A DNA stretch of 64,000 nt, taken from the NCBI GenBank assembly GCA_021234155.1, contig JAJEKV010000036.1, forward strand, positions 10,803,426 to 10,867,425, written 5' to 3'. Origin of the DNA: Isoetes taiwanensis. Lineage: Eukaryota > Streptophyta > Lycopodiopsida > Isoetales > Isoetaceae. Each line of letters begins with the position of its first letter. Position 1 is the first letter of the stretch. Below are positions 31,722 through 43,232 of this stretch, one piece after another. The position numbers and the translations under genes were made by a program. The notes below the pieces were generated by a model. It searched no databases. It had not been told where the DNA came from and saw only the letters and a list, made by a program, of their open reading frames with translations.

Positions 31722-33560
31722 AAGGAAGGAAGGAAGGAAGGTACTTTTATCGTCCACGGAGACCAATCGGTCTATGGGACCCAATACAAAAACGCCAGAC
31801 AAGCGGATTCTTGCCGGATTAAAAACCCCTCGCCCGAAGGGTTTTCGAGGGAAAAACCGTGGCGACAATCACCTGTGACAAACTGCGTACTAATCATATA
31901 AAATGCGAAACATCCCAATATATACACCATGCACCACCCCCCTAGTGCCTAGTCACGGACAGCCGGTGGGGGCAAATGTGACCTCGCAGTCCAGTTACCT
32001 CTGGATGTATGACCCCGGTGGCACGCATCTTGGCGGTGTGTTCATCGGCAAATGCAAGGGCACGTCCGGCCGCATACTAAGGGAGGCGTATCGGCCCGGA
32101 TCCGACCGAACACCGGGCAACTCCGAAAGTGTGAGACTCATCCTCAATGGCACCCGTTTGACAAAGACGAGACAGAGTCTGGCGGCGGGGCTCCCAATCC
32201 ACCCGCCCGCCTCGATCACGAAGATGGTGGGCACCGTATGAATGGAGGCAATGAGTCTGCTTTTTCGGGGGCGGTTTGGGCAGTAGAGTAAATTTGGGCC
32301 CCGCTAACACTCTGGTTGATGTGCTCCTTGTAATGGGCCATTTTGACCTGCTCTAGAGCAATGGGGTCCCGCTTGCCAAGGAAACAAGCATCTAGGTACT
32401 CCCGCGTGCTGCCACGATCGGCCCATTGCGCCCGGTTATGCGCATCATTGCTCACCGCGTTCCATCTGGCGAACCAGCGATCTCTCTTACCCCTCCAACA
32501 GGCCCTAAGCCGCTGCGGACTCATGGCCCGCGATTGTAAGCCAGTCGCGGGGCCGAGCATCACCCATAGTAACCACTTTACGAAAATAGGCGATGTGTCT
32601 ATCAAAAAATTTGCCCGGGGCGGCAAGAATCCGATTTCTGCAGCCGAGAATCGATGATAGGGGATGAAGGTTTCACCCAAGTGCGTGCCAAAATGCCTTC
32701 ACTTTGCTCCAAGTCATTCCGTGTCGCCAAAGAGGCGGCCGGGCCCCAAACCTCGACCCCGTCTGAAGGGCCCAGGCTCGACCGGTGCGAAACGGATGTG
32801 ACTGATGGCCCCAATCATATAGCTCGCCTGTGGACTTGTTCTCGCATGGCATAAAGCGCTTTCCAACCTGGCACCACCAGAAGCGGATAGACGCCCCCAA
32901 CAGAGGCGAGGAGGGAACTCCACCCCTAGGTACTTGTAGGTGGGCGTGGCGTCCACGTGCCGCCCCCGATATGTGAGTGCGGGAGGCATGGGGTGACGCG
33001 GAAGAGGATATGAGAACCACCACGTCTTGGCCAGTTGACGCTACATGTCTCAGAGCGACAAAATGTGTCTAGGGCATCCGTGAGATCGCATAGCTTCGGG
33101 GTGTGGGCCGGCCCGCCAACATCGTCCCGATAGATGAGTGGCGGATGACCTGGGTGCAAAAGCCGTATGCCATCCCCCATGCTCGCATAAGCCAGGGGCT
33201 CTAACCGACAATGTAGAGGCCAAAAGTGTTGGCGAGGGGGGCAACCTGCGCCGGACCCGATACTATCGGGTGAATGCTTGGCCCGCCGGGCCGCATCCTC
33301 GCCAAAACAACTCTCATACAACCTCAGCCTATATGGCATTCTCGCAAAAGGCGGCGGGGAGCCCCAGTTGACGCAGTCTAGCCCACAGCTTTTCCCGGGG
33401 GACCGTATCAAAAGCCTTTGCGAAGTCCACAAAGCAGCGCGACATGTTGAGGTCTAAGTTCTTATTTTTTAGACCTCGCTTTTTGCGATTGAAGACTGGA
33501 GCATATGCATGAGTCAGTTGGATTTTTATCCACACATCATTTGGAGCTTCCATACTGCAT
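31722..33560 (-). mobile_element. Decayed GC-rich LINE, 5'-truncated
   Basis: On the minus strand the element starts inside reverse transcriptase (FVDFAKAFDTVPREKLWARL, near 33460-33400) and shows a shifted YRDD-type catalytic block near 33140. It continues through TYKYLGVEF near 32950 to a cysteine-poor 3' region. It ends in a 3' untranslated block with CGAAGGGTTTTCGAGGG (31830 region) and a GGAA-type simple repeat at 31727-31743. Many frame breaks and stops. The GC content is clearly higher than in the flanks. Confidence 0.78.
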
Positions 33561-34560
33561 GGATCACATGGCGCGAAATTGAGGTGTACAATTTGTATGC
33601 CCTATACCAATTTGCGTCATGTGAGCCGACTTTCCGTACAAACCCTGTTCTTGAAATTTGCAACGTGCATATGAAAATCAAAAAGTCAATTCTTTTACAA
33701 TCCATGCTTTTATACATTAAGCAAAGTCAAATTTCGAATTGTAGGGGGTGTGAAGCCTGTATTGGGATGAACTAAAGATCCTGGTTTATGAACTTAAGGC
33801 GCATCGCCTCGAAATGAAAGTGGGATATAAAGCTTGAACCTACACATTCAAATCTTGAATTGTAGAGGGCGGGAAACATGTATAGGCATGGCCTCTAAAT
33901 GAAAATGGCACAAGATCAGAATAGAAGATGAGCGCACTTGGTATCTGACAAACCAAAATAGACATCGTCATCACTGGTCAGTATGCTTTGATGCAAGTGG
34001 TTTTTCAAGCGCCACATGTTTTATCTGTTTGTCTGACAACCAACAAAATTAAAGGCGGATCGAGCCATAAATGTGCGATCCCCCCATTTTGAGGGAATAT
34101 TCCAAGTAAATCTATTATTATGAGAGTTTGGTATCCTAACATGGCATGGAAAAAAAGGAGCGAAAATATGACATGGAATGGGTGATAGGAGGCCATTTTG
34201 AGATTCCAAATCCGCTCTAATGGAGGTCTGCACAATCTATTGAAGTGAAATAATTCCATTAACCTTCTACCTTTTACACTACCCTTGAGAAGTCTTATGA
34301 TAATCCGAATTTACATTCCACAAGAATCTAAAGCTGTGATGAAATAGGAGTCCAAGCCAGCAGCAGAGCATGTATGAAAATTTTGGCAAGGAAAGGTGAT
34401 AGAAATATCACTCAAACTGTCCAAAAAAATACATAATGGTTGACTGCTTTATGTTGTGTCAATGTAGCAGGTAAAAAAATTCCAAATCTTTATGTATTTA
34501 AGGGCATGAAGCTTAGGAACTTACTTGCAGGCTGTGAACCAGGTGCAGTCATGTTCTACC
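33561..34560. other. Gene-free stretch
   Basis: No supported gene. AT-rich DNA between the LINE and the second pogo-type remnant, possibly including the decayed 5' part of the latter. Confidence 0.45.
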
Positions 34561-34561
34561 A

Positions 34562-35040
34562 GAAAAAAGCATGAATAATGCATGACCTATTTGATGCATG
34601 GCTTGAGCATTTCAGGAATAATGTTCCAGGAGGGATCAATGTTGCTTAGGCCACACTTGCTTATATATGATGGGCATGGATCACATGTCAATCTCAAACT
34701 AATTCACTATGCAGAGGAGATTGGCCTTTATATACTTTTGTTGCCACCACATACATCTCACAAGCTTCAACTATTAGATGTTTCTTGCTTTAGTCCCATG
34801 AAGGGTGCATTTAGAGATCTTAGATCACATTACATGCGTTCTAATGATAAATAGGAGCCTTCAAAAGTAGACATAGCTACATTAGTATCAAAATCTCTTG
34901 TTGCTGCATTGATTCCTAAAAACATTATTGCAGGTTTTGATACAACAGAAATATAGCCTTTTAAATTTACGGGCTGTTGTGCCTGATAATTTAATAGTGC
35001 AAGACAGTGAAAGTGATAATAAAGATGTTGAGCGTGAGGA
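34562..35040 (+). pseudogene. Pogo-type DDE transposase remnant 2, left part
   Basis: The plus-strand frame 34582-34854 contains LLIYDGHGSHVNLKLIHYAE and ILLLPPHTSHKLQLLDVSCF, the catalytic Asp and P-P-H-T-S...LDV blocks of a DDE_1 (pogo-like) transposase. An interrupted continuation (SLVAALIPKNIIAGFDTTEI) follows after a stop. At 35040 it is cut by the Gypsy element and resumes at 41062. Confidence 0.8.
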
Positions 35041-35950
35041 TGTTACAGCACACAAATTTTTCCTTAAGAACAATCTTTGCCGCGTATTAACGCCGACTAG
35101 CTTCCACCCTCACCTTGGATCCCGGATCCCCCTCGCTAATCACACTGGTTGCTGCTATGCAAAGTTCCCAGAGCAATCCAGATTCTTTCAATGAATCCTC
35201 TCGGGTCAGCACCAACTGGTTCTTCACCCAAATCAATCCTTGGCAGTAGCAATCTATCTTAGGATCACCAGCACGGCCTTAGGCTGCAAATCCGACCCTA
35301 TGGGTCAATCCTTGAATCAAACAGAGATCAATCACAGCAGAAACGGCTTCCAATTTCATTAACCCGGTTTCTGTACCCCAGCCTATTTCTTCCTCTAGGC
35401 TTTATAATCTGCTAACTTGAGTTAACTAGCAGTCCTGTCAGACCAAAACCGGCCAGATTAGGCCTTGATTCGATCTGATTCCATGCTTTGGAGCTCAATT
35501 AGAGATCTGGCATCCAGATTTCATCCACGAACTAGTTTCCTTCTGTTCTAAGACCTATCCAATATTTCGATGCCATGTGTCCCTTTAATATTTATTTAAA
35601 ACCATAGCTAACATTGCATTCATATATTTTAATAACATTGGCCCCTAGTAAGTTATATTAACATTAATATAACTTTGCCAACCATGCACCCATATGAATC
35701 TCTTGCCCGCAACCCCGCTAGCTCTTTTCGCACTAATACTTAGTGATATTAGTGCCTCGCCTAGCAACCCATTACCCGTTGCTTGGCCATTATTACCATT
35801 TACCCCGCATCCCGTCACCATAGACTGGTTACAATCAACACAGCCCATTAAATCACAACTGCCCGGCAATCGCGACCAACAGTACCCCCGTGCTCATGGA
35901 CGTCCGTCAAGGGCCCGATTCCAGCTATGCCCTTGGGAGCACCTGTAACA
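35041..35950 (-). repeat. 3' LTR of the 6-kb Gypsy element
   Basis: A 910-bp direct repeat of 40152-41061. By eye roughly one base in 20-25 differs, plus small indels such as the AGCAATCTATCTT stretch near 35250. The insertion is therefore not very recent. Confidence 0.92.
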
Positions 35951-35968
35951 TTCCACCCCCTCTTTTTG
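35951..35968 (-). other. Polypurine tract
   Basis: On the minus strand AAAAAGAGGGGGTGGAA directly precedes the TGTTACAG start of the 3' LTR. Confidence 0.82.
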
Positions 35969-35978
35969 GACCTTGTCC

Positions 35979-36353
35979 TCAAGGTTGATCCTTCAGATGA
36001 GGGAACTGCTGCATAAATTCCTCCGTCTCCCAGGTGGCATCCTCAAGAGACTGGTCCTGCCACTGAACCAGATGTTCTACCACATCCCTATTGTGCAGTT
36101 GCCGAACTCTTTTATCTAGAAGACGTTCTGGCGTTACAGAGGAGTTTAAGACGATCGGTATACTTTGCGGACTAACCACATTAGCGGTATCTAGTATAGC
36201 CCTCTTCAGCTGACTTACATGAAACACAGAATGGATCCCTACTTCCTGTGGTAAGTTCAACTCGTATGCTATTTCCCCCATCCTTTTAGTAATCCTAAAA
36301 GGCCCAGCATACCGCGGAGTAAGTTTAGGCACCCGACCTTTGTTAAAGGCCAT
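35979..36353 (-). pseudogene. Gypsy integrase C-terminus and chromodomain-like end
   Basis: The frame begins with PKLTPRYAGPFRITKRMG and IHSVFHVSQLKRA, the GPY/F-type integrase end. It finishes with VVEHLVQWQDQSLEDATWE, which matches the core of a chromodomain (xYLVKWxGxxxxxxTWE). This places the element among chromodomain-bearing Ty3/Gypsy lineages, where the chromodomain guides integration to marked chromatin. Confidence 0.85.
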
Positions 36354-36460
36354 AATGTGTTCATTCTTAATGCCGAAGGATAAACGACCCGTAAGAAAAC
36401 ATAATCACCTTTCGCATAAGAGATATCACGTCTGGACGCTCGTGCCCTATCTTGAGCTTT

Positions 36461-37390
36461 TCACAACGCTTGCTTGCATTGCCGCAGGATTGCATCCATG
36501 TCATGGAGCATGTGTACTGCAACTTCGGTTCTAAGGTACTTATGCATACCAGAATAAGCTCTTAAGTTTTGGCCCATCATAGCCACAAAGGGAGTCATTC
36601 GAATTCCCGTGTGATGACTATTATTATAAGCGAACTCTAGATAGGGTAGATAATCTTCCCACCTAGACTGCTTCTCTTGGACAAAACTTCGCAACATGTT
36701 CTCTAAGATCATGTTAATGCGCTCAGTTTGCCCGTCCGCCTGTGGATGGTTTCCGCTACTCATGTACAATCGGATCCTCGATCCTTTCATGAGATCTCTC
36801 TAAAAGTGACCCGTGAACTTAGTGTCCCGATCACTTACAATGGACAAGGAAAGTCCGAAGGTTGGAAATATGTGCTGCATATAGGCAACTGTTACGTCAT
36901 GCCCCGTAGCCTCCCCTTTTAATGCTATAAACTTAGTATACTTGGTCAGCCGATCCACTACGACCAAAATTTGAGTATGTTGCCTAGCAGTTCTAGGTAA
37001 TGCGACTATAAAGTCCATACTCACGCTTTCCCAGCGTTCATTTGATATAGGGAGAGGCTGTAACAATCCCGGAGTTTTCCCATGATCTGCCTTCACCGCT
37101 TGACACACCAAGCAGTGACTTACCAAGTCCTTGACTTGATCTTGCAGCTCTGGCCAGTAGTAGAACCTTTTAACCAACTCATACGTCTTCCATTCACCTC
37201 CATGCCCAGCTTGTGGAGTGTCATGGTGCTCACGTAGAATTGACTCCCTAAGGTCCCCACTCGAAGGAACATAAATCCTTCCCTTATAAAAATGCAAACC
37301 CTCTTGCTCAGTCCATAGCTCCCCGAGCTTGACCATCGCCGAATCTTGCTGATCCTCAGGATATGCCCTTGATCCTTTGTATAAGATCAC
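36461..37390 (-). pseudogene. Gypsy integrase, zinc-binding and catalytic core
   Basis: Two frames (36800-37390 and 36461-36790) cover the domain. The H-H-C-C zinc motif is seen as REHHDTPQAGHGG...SHCLVCQ. Catalytic Asp residues occur in SMDFIVALP and SDRDTKFTGHF, and the Glu in HPQADGQTERIN. A frame break near 36795 separates the second Asp from the Glu. The domain joins cDNA to host DNA; here it is inactive. Confidence 0.9.
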
Positions 37391-38012
37391 TTGCCAAAGT
37401 CGTCAAGATATTTATATGCTTAACCCTTGATAATGCATCGGCAACTGGATTATTTTTGCCCGGCGTATGCTCAAAGGAAAAATGGAACTCATGGAGGAAG
37501 TCTAGCCACGTAGCCTGTCTCGGGCTAATTTCGGCTTGACTTTGCAAGAACCTCAATAGTTTATGGTCAGTATAGACGATAAACTTGCGCGGCTCTTGGC
37601 TCGTCCCACTACGCAAGTAGTGCCTCCACGTCTTTAACGCATGCACAATGGCTAGCAACTCTTGCTCATAAGTTGCATAATTCCTTTCCGCATGACTTAG
37701 TTTCCGACTTTCATAAGCCACTACGTGATCTTGCTGCATCAATACTGCACCTACTGCTTGCTCGCAAGCGTCAGTATAGACCTCGAATGCCTGATTCAAA
37801 TTCGGCACTTTTAGCACTAGCAAATCCTTAATGCGCTGAAATGCCTCTTGTTGCTCTCTCCCCCACACAAAATCGTAATCTTTTTTCAAAAGATCAGTAA
37901 GAGGAGCAACAATTTTAGAAAATTTAGGTACAAATTTACGGTAGTACGTGGCTAACCCTAGAAAACTGCATAACTCTGAAACATTTTCCGGCGGGAGCCA
38001 TTGCTGTACCAC
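37356..38012 (-). pseudogene. Gypsy RT connection and RNase H
   Basis: The open frame has the connection block FLGLATYYRKFVPKFSKI and the RNase H acidic residues in FEVYTDACEQAVGAVL, NYATYEQELLAIVHAL, IVYTDHKLLRFL and VADALSRV. It is followed by the start of integrase in an overlapping frame. Coding sequence is well preserved over 218 residues. Confidence 0.9.
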
Positions 38013-38801
38013 TTTACCTTGGTGGGATCTGGGGACACACCGTCTACAGACAGGATAAGTCCTAAATAGGCCACTCGCTGCTTAAAGAATTCAAATTTGG
38101 AAATCTTGGCATAGAGCTTGTGGTCCCGCAAAATTCGAAGAATGTGTTCCAAATGAGCGAAATGTTCTTCAACAGTTTGCGAATAGATGAGAATATCATC
38201 CAAATGCTCAGAGAACACTTGATTCATTAGCCGCATAAATGTTGCGGGCGCATTCGTAAGCCCAAACGGCATAAGTTCTGAATGCGGTTTTAGGTTCGTC
38301 GGCTTCTCGAATCCTAATCTGATGATATCCACTGCGGAGGTCAATCTTGGTAAACCATTTGGCTCCGCCAAGATGATCCAGAATATCATCAACCCGGGGT
38401 AAAGGATATCTATCATTTACAGTTGCCTTGTTAAGTGCCCGGTAATCTATGCATATCCGCATAGTACCGTCCTTTTTCTTAACAAGCAAAACGGGACTCA
38501 CAAAAGGTGATTTACTTGGTCGTACAAAACCTTTGCTTAACAATTCTCTCACTTGCTTTTTAACCTCTTCAAGTTCTAGAGGACTTAATCGGTAGGGAGC
38601 ACGTGCCATGGGCTTGACCCCTGGTTCAAGTACAATTTCATGCTCAACTCCCCGAGAAGGTGGCAACTCTTCTGGGAACACGTCTTTAAATCTTTCCACA
38701 AGATTTTGTAATTCTTGATTTACATCTGAACCTAGTTCAATGTTTACATCCATAGAATTACAAGACCTAACAATGTCATCATCAGGCATGATATCCATCA
38801 A
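37958..38801 (-). pseudogene. Gypsy reverse transcriptase (frameshifted, with small deletion)
   Basis: Frames 38208-38801 and 37958-38416 give [20 protein letters not shown], the [20 protein letters not shown] block, [13 protein letters not shown] and [12 protein letters not shown]. The catalytic pair is in EHLDDILIYS. The stretch between VFSE and LDDILIYS is shorter than normal, so a few residues before the catalytic Asp pair are lost. One frame break lies near 38280. Confidence 0.9.
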
Positions 38802-39518
38802 GAAAAAAAAACTATCTTCTTACATTTAATTCCCAATTGCATTCTTTTCTAAACACAGACTTGTAAGAGTCCTAAGAATATAACCCAAGTGCCCTTAAAT
38901 TGCCCAAGGCAATTCCATGGCTTAAACCTTTAAAGGTTTATATGACTTAGAATTATTCCCTACATTTACTTAGAAAAGTCGAAGAAGCAACTTTCCCATT
39001 AAATAGCATTATCTATTTCTTCAAAAGAATTTGGTTCACTAAGTCGACCCCGACGCTTAGCCAAAATTCCTATAGTTTTAATCCTTTTTCATACGACCTT
39101 GACTAGGTGCGGACTAGGATTAGTTATAAGATGTCAAGATATTCCAATATCTTTCCCATCTTATAAGTTTTGTATATTATCAAAATATACTTACCCAAAT
39201 TCTAATTGCACCTATTGCATTATAACCTTAAAATTGAGATATATATATAAAAAAAAACATACCTTACTATAGTTCCTTGAACCAATTCGGATACTTACAT
39301 CCAACAGTTTTCTAACTGTCTATTACTTGCGCCTACAAGTAATAAAAGAAATTTATCTAAGTAGCAAAGTCAATTTTGCTATTAGTTTTTCCTTCTCGAG
39401 AACTTCAGTATAGTTCCCAATCAAGCCCCTGAGGTACCTTGATTAAATGTTAGAACAATTTCTTACATCATGTCCTCTTTTCCCACAACCCAAACAAGGT
39501 TTATCTGTATTAACCTTG
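38802..39518 (-). other. Decayed gag-protease region of the Gypsy element
   Basis: No readable frame. AT-rich DNA with many stops. The protease motif (DSGA/DTGA) is not found, so this part is either deleted or beyond recognition. Confidence 0.5.
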
Positions 39519-39899
39519 TTAATACCATCTTTTTCCATAGAGCCACCAAGAACTGGAATTGTGCCCATTAAAACTACTCGAACAACCCGGTTGTTCTTCG
39601 TCTTTTAGGCTAAACCTTCTGCTTGGTTGACTGCATATGAAAGCATAGAATACTGCTGTATCCAAATCCCTTGGATGCAGTCTCTTAAGCTTCATTTTAA
39701 GTGCAGAGTCATTTATGCCACGCATAAAATAAAAAAGCTGACTTTCATCATCTAGAGGCTGAACAATTGCAAGCAGCTTCCGAAGCTCTTGCTCATAGGT
39801 TCTTAATTCCCAGTTTGTTGCAAATTGACGATAAGCCATAAGTTCATTCAAGCAGTCAAAACTTCCTTGGAAAGGGACTTGTGAAGAAATACCCTTCAT
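39519..39899 (-). pseudogene. Gypsy gag fragment
   Basis: The 126-residue frame has a retrotransposon gag pattern: FDCLNELMAYRQF, TYEQELRKLLAIVQPLDDES, LFYFMRGINDSALKMKLKRL. No zinc knuckle is seen within it. The gag start and capsid N-terminus are not recognisable. Confidence 0.7.
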
Positions 39900-40138
39900 A
39901 TCTTCTTCAAATACTTCAGCAATTAAACTGCATTACTTAATAACTAGTTTATTGACTTCTTGTTCAATGGACGCCATCTTCCGTTGAAGATATGCTAAGT
40001 TTTCAGCCAGCTCTTGGACTGAAACACTCTCAAGTTCACGCTTCTCCACTTCCCAAGTGGTTTGGAAGACAGAACTTTTCTCGTCCATTTCTGCCATCAA
40101 AGTCTAGATTTTCCCAGAAAACTAGATTCACAGCTACA

Positions 40139-40151
40139 GCTCTGATACCAC
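40139..40151 (-). other. Primer-binding site (initiator Met tRNA type)
   Basis: On the minus strand GTGGTATCAGAGC directly follows the 5' LTR end CTGTAACA, setting the element's direction. Confidence 0.88.
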
Positions 40152-41061
40152 TGTTACAGCACAAACTTTTTTCCTTGAGAACAATATTTGCCGCGTATTA
40201 ACGCCGACTAGCTTCCACCCTCACCTTGGATCCCGGATCCCCCTCGCTAATCACGCTGGTTGCTGCTATGCAAAGTTCCCACAGCAATCCGGATTCTTTC
40301 AATGAATCCTCCTGGGTCAGCACCAACCGGTTCTTCACCCAAATCAATCCTTGGCATTAGCAGGATCACCAGCACAACCTTAGGCTGCAAATCCGACCCT
40401 ATGGGTCAATCCTTGAATCAAACAGAGATCAATCACAGCAGAATCGGCTTCCAATTTCATTAACCCAGTTTCTGTACCTCAGCCTATTTCTTCCTCTAAG
40501 CTTTATAATCTGCTAACTTGAGTTAACTAGCAGTCCTGTCAGACCAAAACCGGCCAGATTAGCCTTGATTCGATCTGATTCCATGCTCTGGAGCTCAACT
40601 TAGAGATCTGGCATCCGGATTTCATCCAGGAACTCGTTTTCTTCTGTTCTATATCAGACTTAAGACTCATCCAATATTTCGATGCCATGTGTCCCTTTAA
40701 TGTTTATTTAAAACCGTAGCTAATATTGCATTCATATATTTTAATAATATTGGCCCCTAGTAAGTTATATTAACATTAATATAACTTTGCCAACTATGCA
40801 CCCATATGAATCTCTTGCCCGCAACCCCGCTAGCTCTTTCCGCACTAATACTTAGTGATATTAGTGCCCCGCCTAGCAACCCATTACCCGTTGCTTGGCC
40901 ATTATTACCATTTACCCCACTTCCCGTCACCGTAGACTGGTTACAGTCAACACGGCCCATTAAATCACAACTGCCCGGCAATCGCGACCAACAGTACCCC
41001 GTGCTCATGGACGTCCGTCAAGGGCCCGATTCCGGCGATGCCCTTAGGAGCACCTGTAACA
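40152..41061 (-). repeat. 5' LTR of the 6-kb Gypsy element
   Basis: A 910-bp LTR matching 35041-35950, with TGTTACAG and CTGTAACA at its ends. Confidence 0.92.
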
Positions 41062-42345
41062 GAGGCTGGGGAAACTATTGATCTTGCAAATGCTACAAAT
41101 TGTAAGCAACACATGTTTTACTTGCTTGCTTTAATTACTGAGAAATTAACATTTATTGTGTTTTTTTAAAGCCTACACATTATTGACGAGAATGTTAGCA
41201 ATTCTATTGCTAGAGAGAATGCTAGTAATATAATTGTTGCAGGTAAGTTGTATCATGATGAAGACATTGCTAATGTAGCTAATGGTGATGTCCAACAAGT
41301 GGTTGCTGGCAATTCTGATATAAGGCAGGTGGCTGTTGGTAACTCTGCTGTAAGTACGTGCCATCTAAATCTCATAGAAGCAAGTTACCAAAAGAACTTG
41401 CTAACAAATTAATGATGACTTCGGGGAGATGATTAGGGCTAAGTTGGAAGAGCAAAAGAGGCAATTGGAGGCTAATAGAATTAGGTAAGAGAAACAAGTT
41501 AAAAAGAGGAGAAGTCAAGTGGAGAGAAGGAAACAAAAGAAGCAACGTGCAAGAAAAGGTTAGAGTTAAAGCTCTCAAGGATGCAGAAAAACAGGTAGAA
41601 AAACTTTAAGAAGCTAATGCAGCTAAAATGAGATTTATCCTCTTCAATACAAATAGTAGGACCAAGCTTTCTGCTAATCATATTTTTAGGCAGCCTAGGC
41701 CATTGATAAATGTGCAAATTGCTGCCAGATCTAAAGTTAAAGCAAGGTTGAAATATAGGAGGAAAACTTATGCAAATGCCACAAATATGCAACTGGTAAT
41801 GTAAGAAATATGGCAGATAATCCTGTAATTATTGCCAACAATGACAATGCAGTTGAGGGACAAGAGAAAGATGTAGCCATTCCAAATTGTGATGCCAACA
41901 ATGAAATTGAAAGAGAAGAGAATGATGTAGGCATTAACCATTATGATGCCTTTGTGGATTATAGTCAAGAGCCTGATAACAATGATGAATTGACCTGCCT
42001 ACCTTGTAGTTTCAAAGACCCACATTTGCTCGCAGGGTCTGAGATGTAGGAAGAAGAAAGAAAGGTCTGCAGCACATAAAATGTTTGAGAACACTAATGA
42101 TTACTGGACTGAACATGATGGTTATCATGGCAGGAGTAATGGATACGGTGGCAATTCTTTTTGCAACAATGGAGATATAGATAGCTCAACATCTGAAACT
42201 CCAGCAAAGAGAATAAAGCGTATGGGTGATGTTTATAGAGCACAGGCACTTCAACACCTCAAAACACTTGGGATGTTTCTGAGTACCATACGAGCAATGC
42301 TTGAATGCTTAGATATGATTTTGTTGGAAATTCCAATCTTGTGAA
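41062..42345 (+). pseudogene. Pogo-type DDE transposase remnant 2, right part
   Basis: The continuation of 34562-35040 after the Gypsy insertion. Broken plus-strand frames include a basic stretch (LKDAEKQVEKL, NHIFRQPRPLINVQIAARSK) of the kind found at the C-terminus of pogo-like transposases. They are followed by acidic frames at 41810-42049 and 42081-42344, the latter with PAKRIKRMGDVYRAQALQHL. Multiple stops are present. Confidence 0.55.
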
Positions 42346-42947
42346 GACTTGGTGTTATTGATAATGTAATTCTGTTATTGTTTGTTGCAGAAATGCAAAT
42401 CTGATTTATGATTAATGTAAGGTGCAATGTGTAATTTAATGTGTAATTTTCTCATTCTACAGTTGCAATTTCTTTATTTCTCTAAATCCATCTTTGGTCC
42501 ACAAGTGGTGAAACTCTAAACCTAACCAATTCCATAGCTTTCATGGACAGTCCGCCCATTCCCCACTTTGCAGGCAGAGATGCATGGAGATAGCCATTTA
42601 TGGTTACAAGGATCAATGCCCTTCATCCCAAGACCAAACAGATTTTGTAGCCGATCTTAGAAAAGATCCAGGCAAAAATTTCTCCCAGAATTACACCCTT
42701 TCTGCAACTAAAGACAACACTTGGCAAATTTTCAAAAGAGAGTATACAAAATAACAAACTGCTACAAACTGGAACTCAATGCAACCCCAGAAGAATGCCC
42801 TTAAAATTCGACATAGAAGAAAATTGACCATTAAAACATATGCGGTGTTTTCACGTCATTCCATAATGTGAATACAAAAAAAATTAATCCCGTAAAAAGC
42901 AAAACAGAGCTCCATTACAAGTACGATGGAAATTATGCAAAAAGAGC
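42346..42947. other. 3' flank of eL29
   Basis: No gene. Probably contains the 3' untranslated region and terminator of eL29 (minus strand). Confidence 0.5.
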
Positions 42948-43232
42948 TCATTCTTCGTCTCCTGAGGCAGAATCAGCACCATTCGGCTTGTTATGCTTCC
43001 TCGCATAGCGCTGGTTTCTCAAGAACTTGGGGTCCATCTAGAGACAAAGAACCAAGGCAGAGCTCAAATTCAAATAGCACCTACATATTGACAAGCTAAA
43101 CAAGAGATGACTAAAAATTGACAAACATACCCCTCTTCTCGGGGTATACTTTTGCTTCTTAGGCCTCTTGATTCCATTCCGGTGAGCCTTATGGGACTGA
43201 TTATGAGCGGTATGATTCTTAGACTTGGCCAT
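42948..43232 (-). CDS. RPL29: 60S ribosomal protein eL29
   Basis: The coding sequence is complement(join(42948..43037, 43131..43232)), 63 residues. Exon 1 starts [20 protein letters not shown] and continues [14 protein letters not shown]. Exon 2 gives [17 protein letters not shown], then an acidic end ASGDEE. The intron has GTATG...CTAG ends. The length and sequence match the small basic eukaryotic eL29 of the large ribosomal subunit closely. Nothing is broken, so it is likely an expressed housekeeping gene. A further intron in the 5' leader is possible but not shown. Confidence 0.96.

Larger units (their letters stand above)
35041..41061 (-). mobile_element. Ty3/Gypsy LTR retrotransposon inserted in pogo-type remnant 2
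   Basis: The element is 6021 bp with two LTRs of 910 bp, TGTTACAG...CTGTAACA ends, an initiator-Met primer site and a polypurine tract. The flanking bases GAGGA (35036-35040) and GAGGC (41062-41066) match at four of five positions, fitting a target duplication with one later change. Coding order on the minus strand is gag, reverse transcriptase, RNase H, integrase and chromodomain-like end. It is short for the class, with a decayed gag/protease region. Confidence 0.93.
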
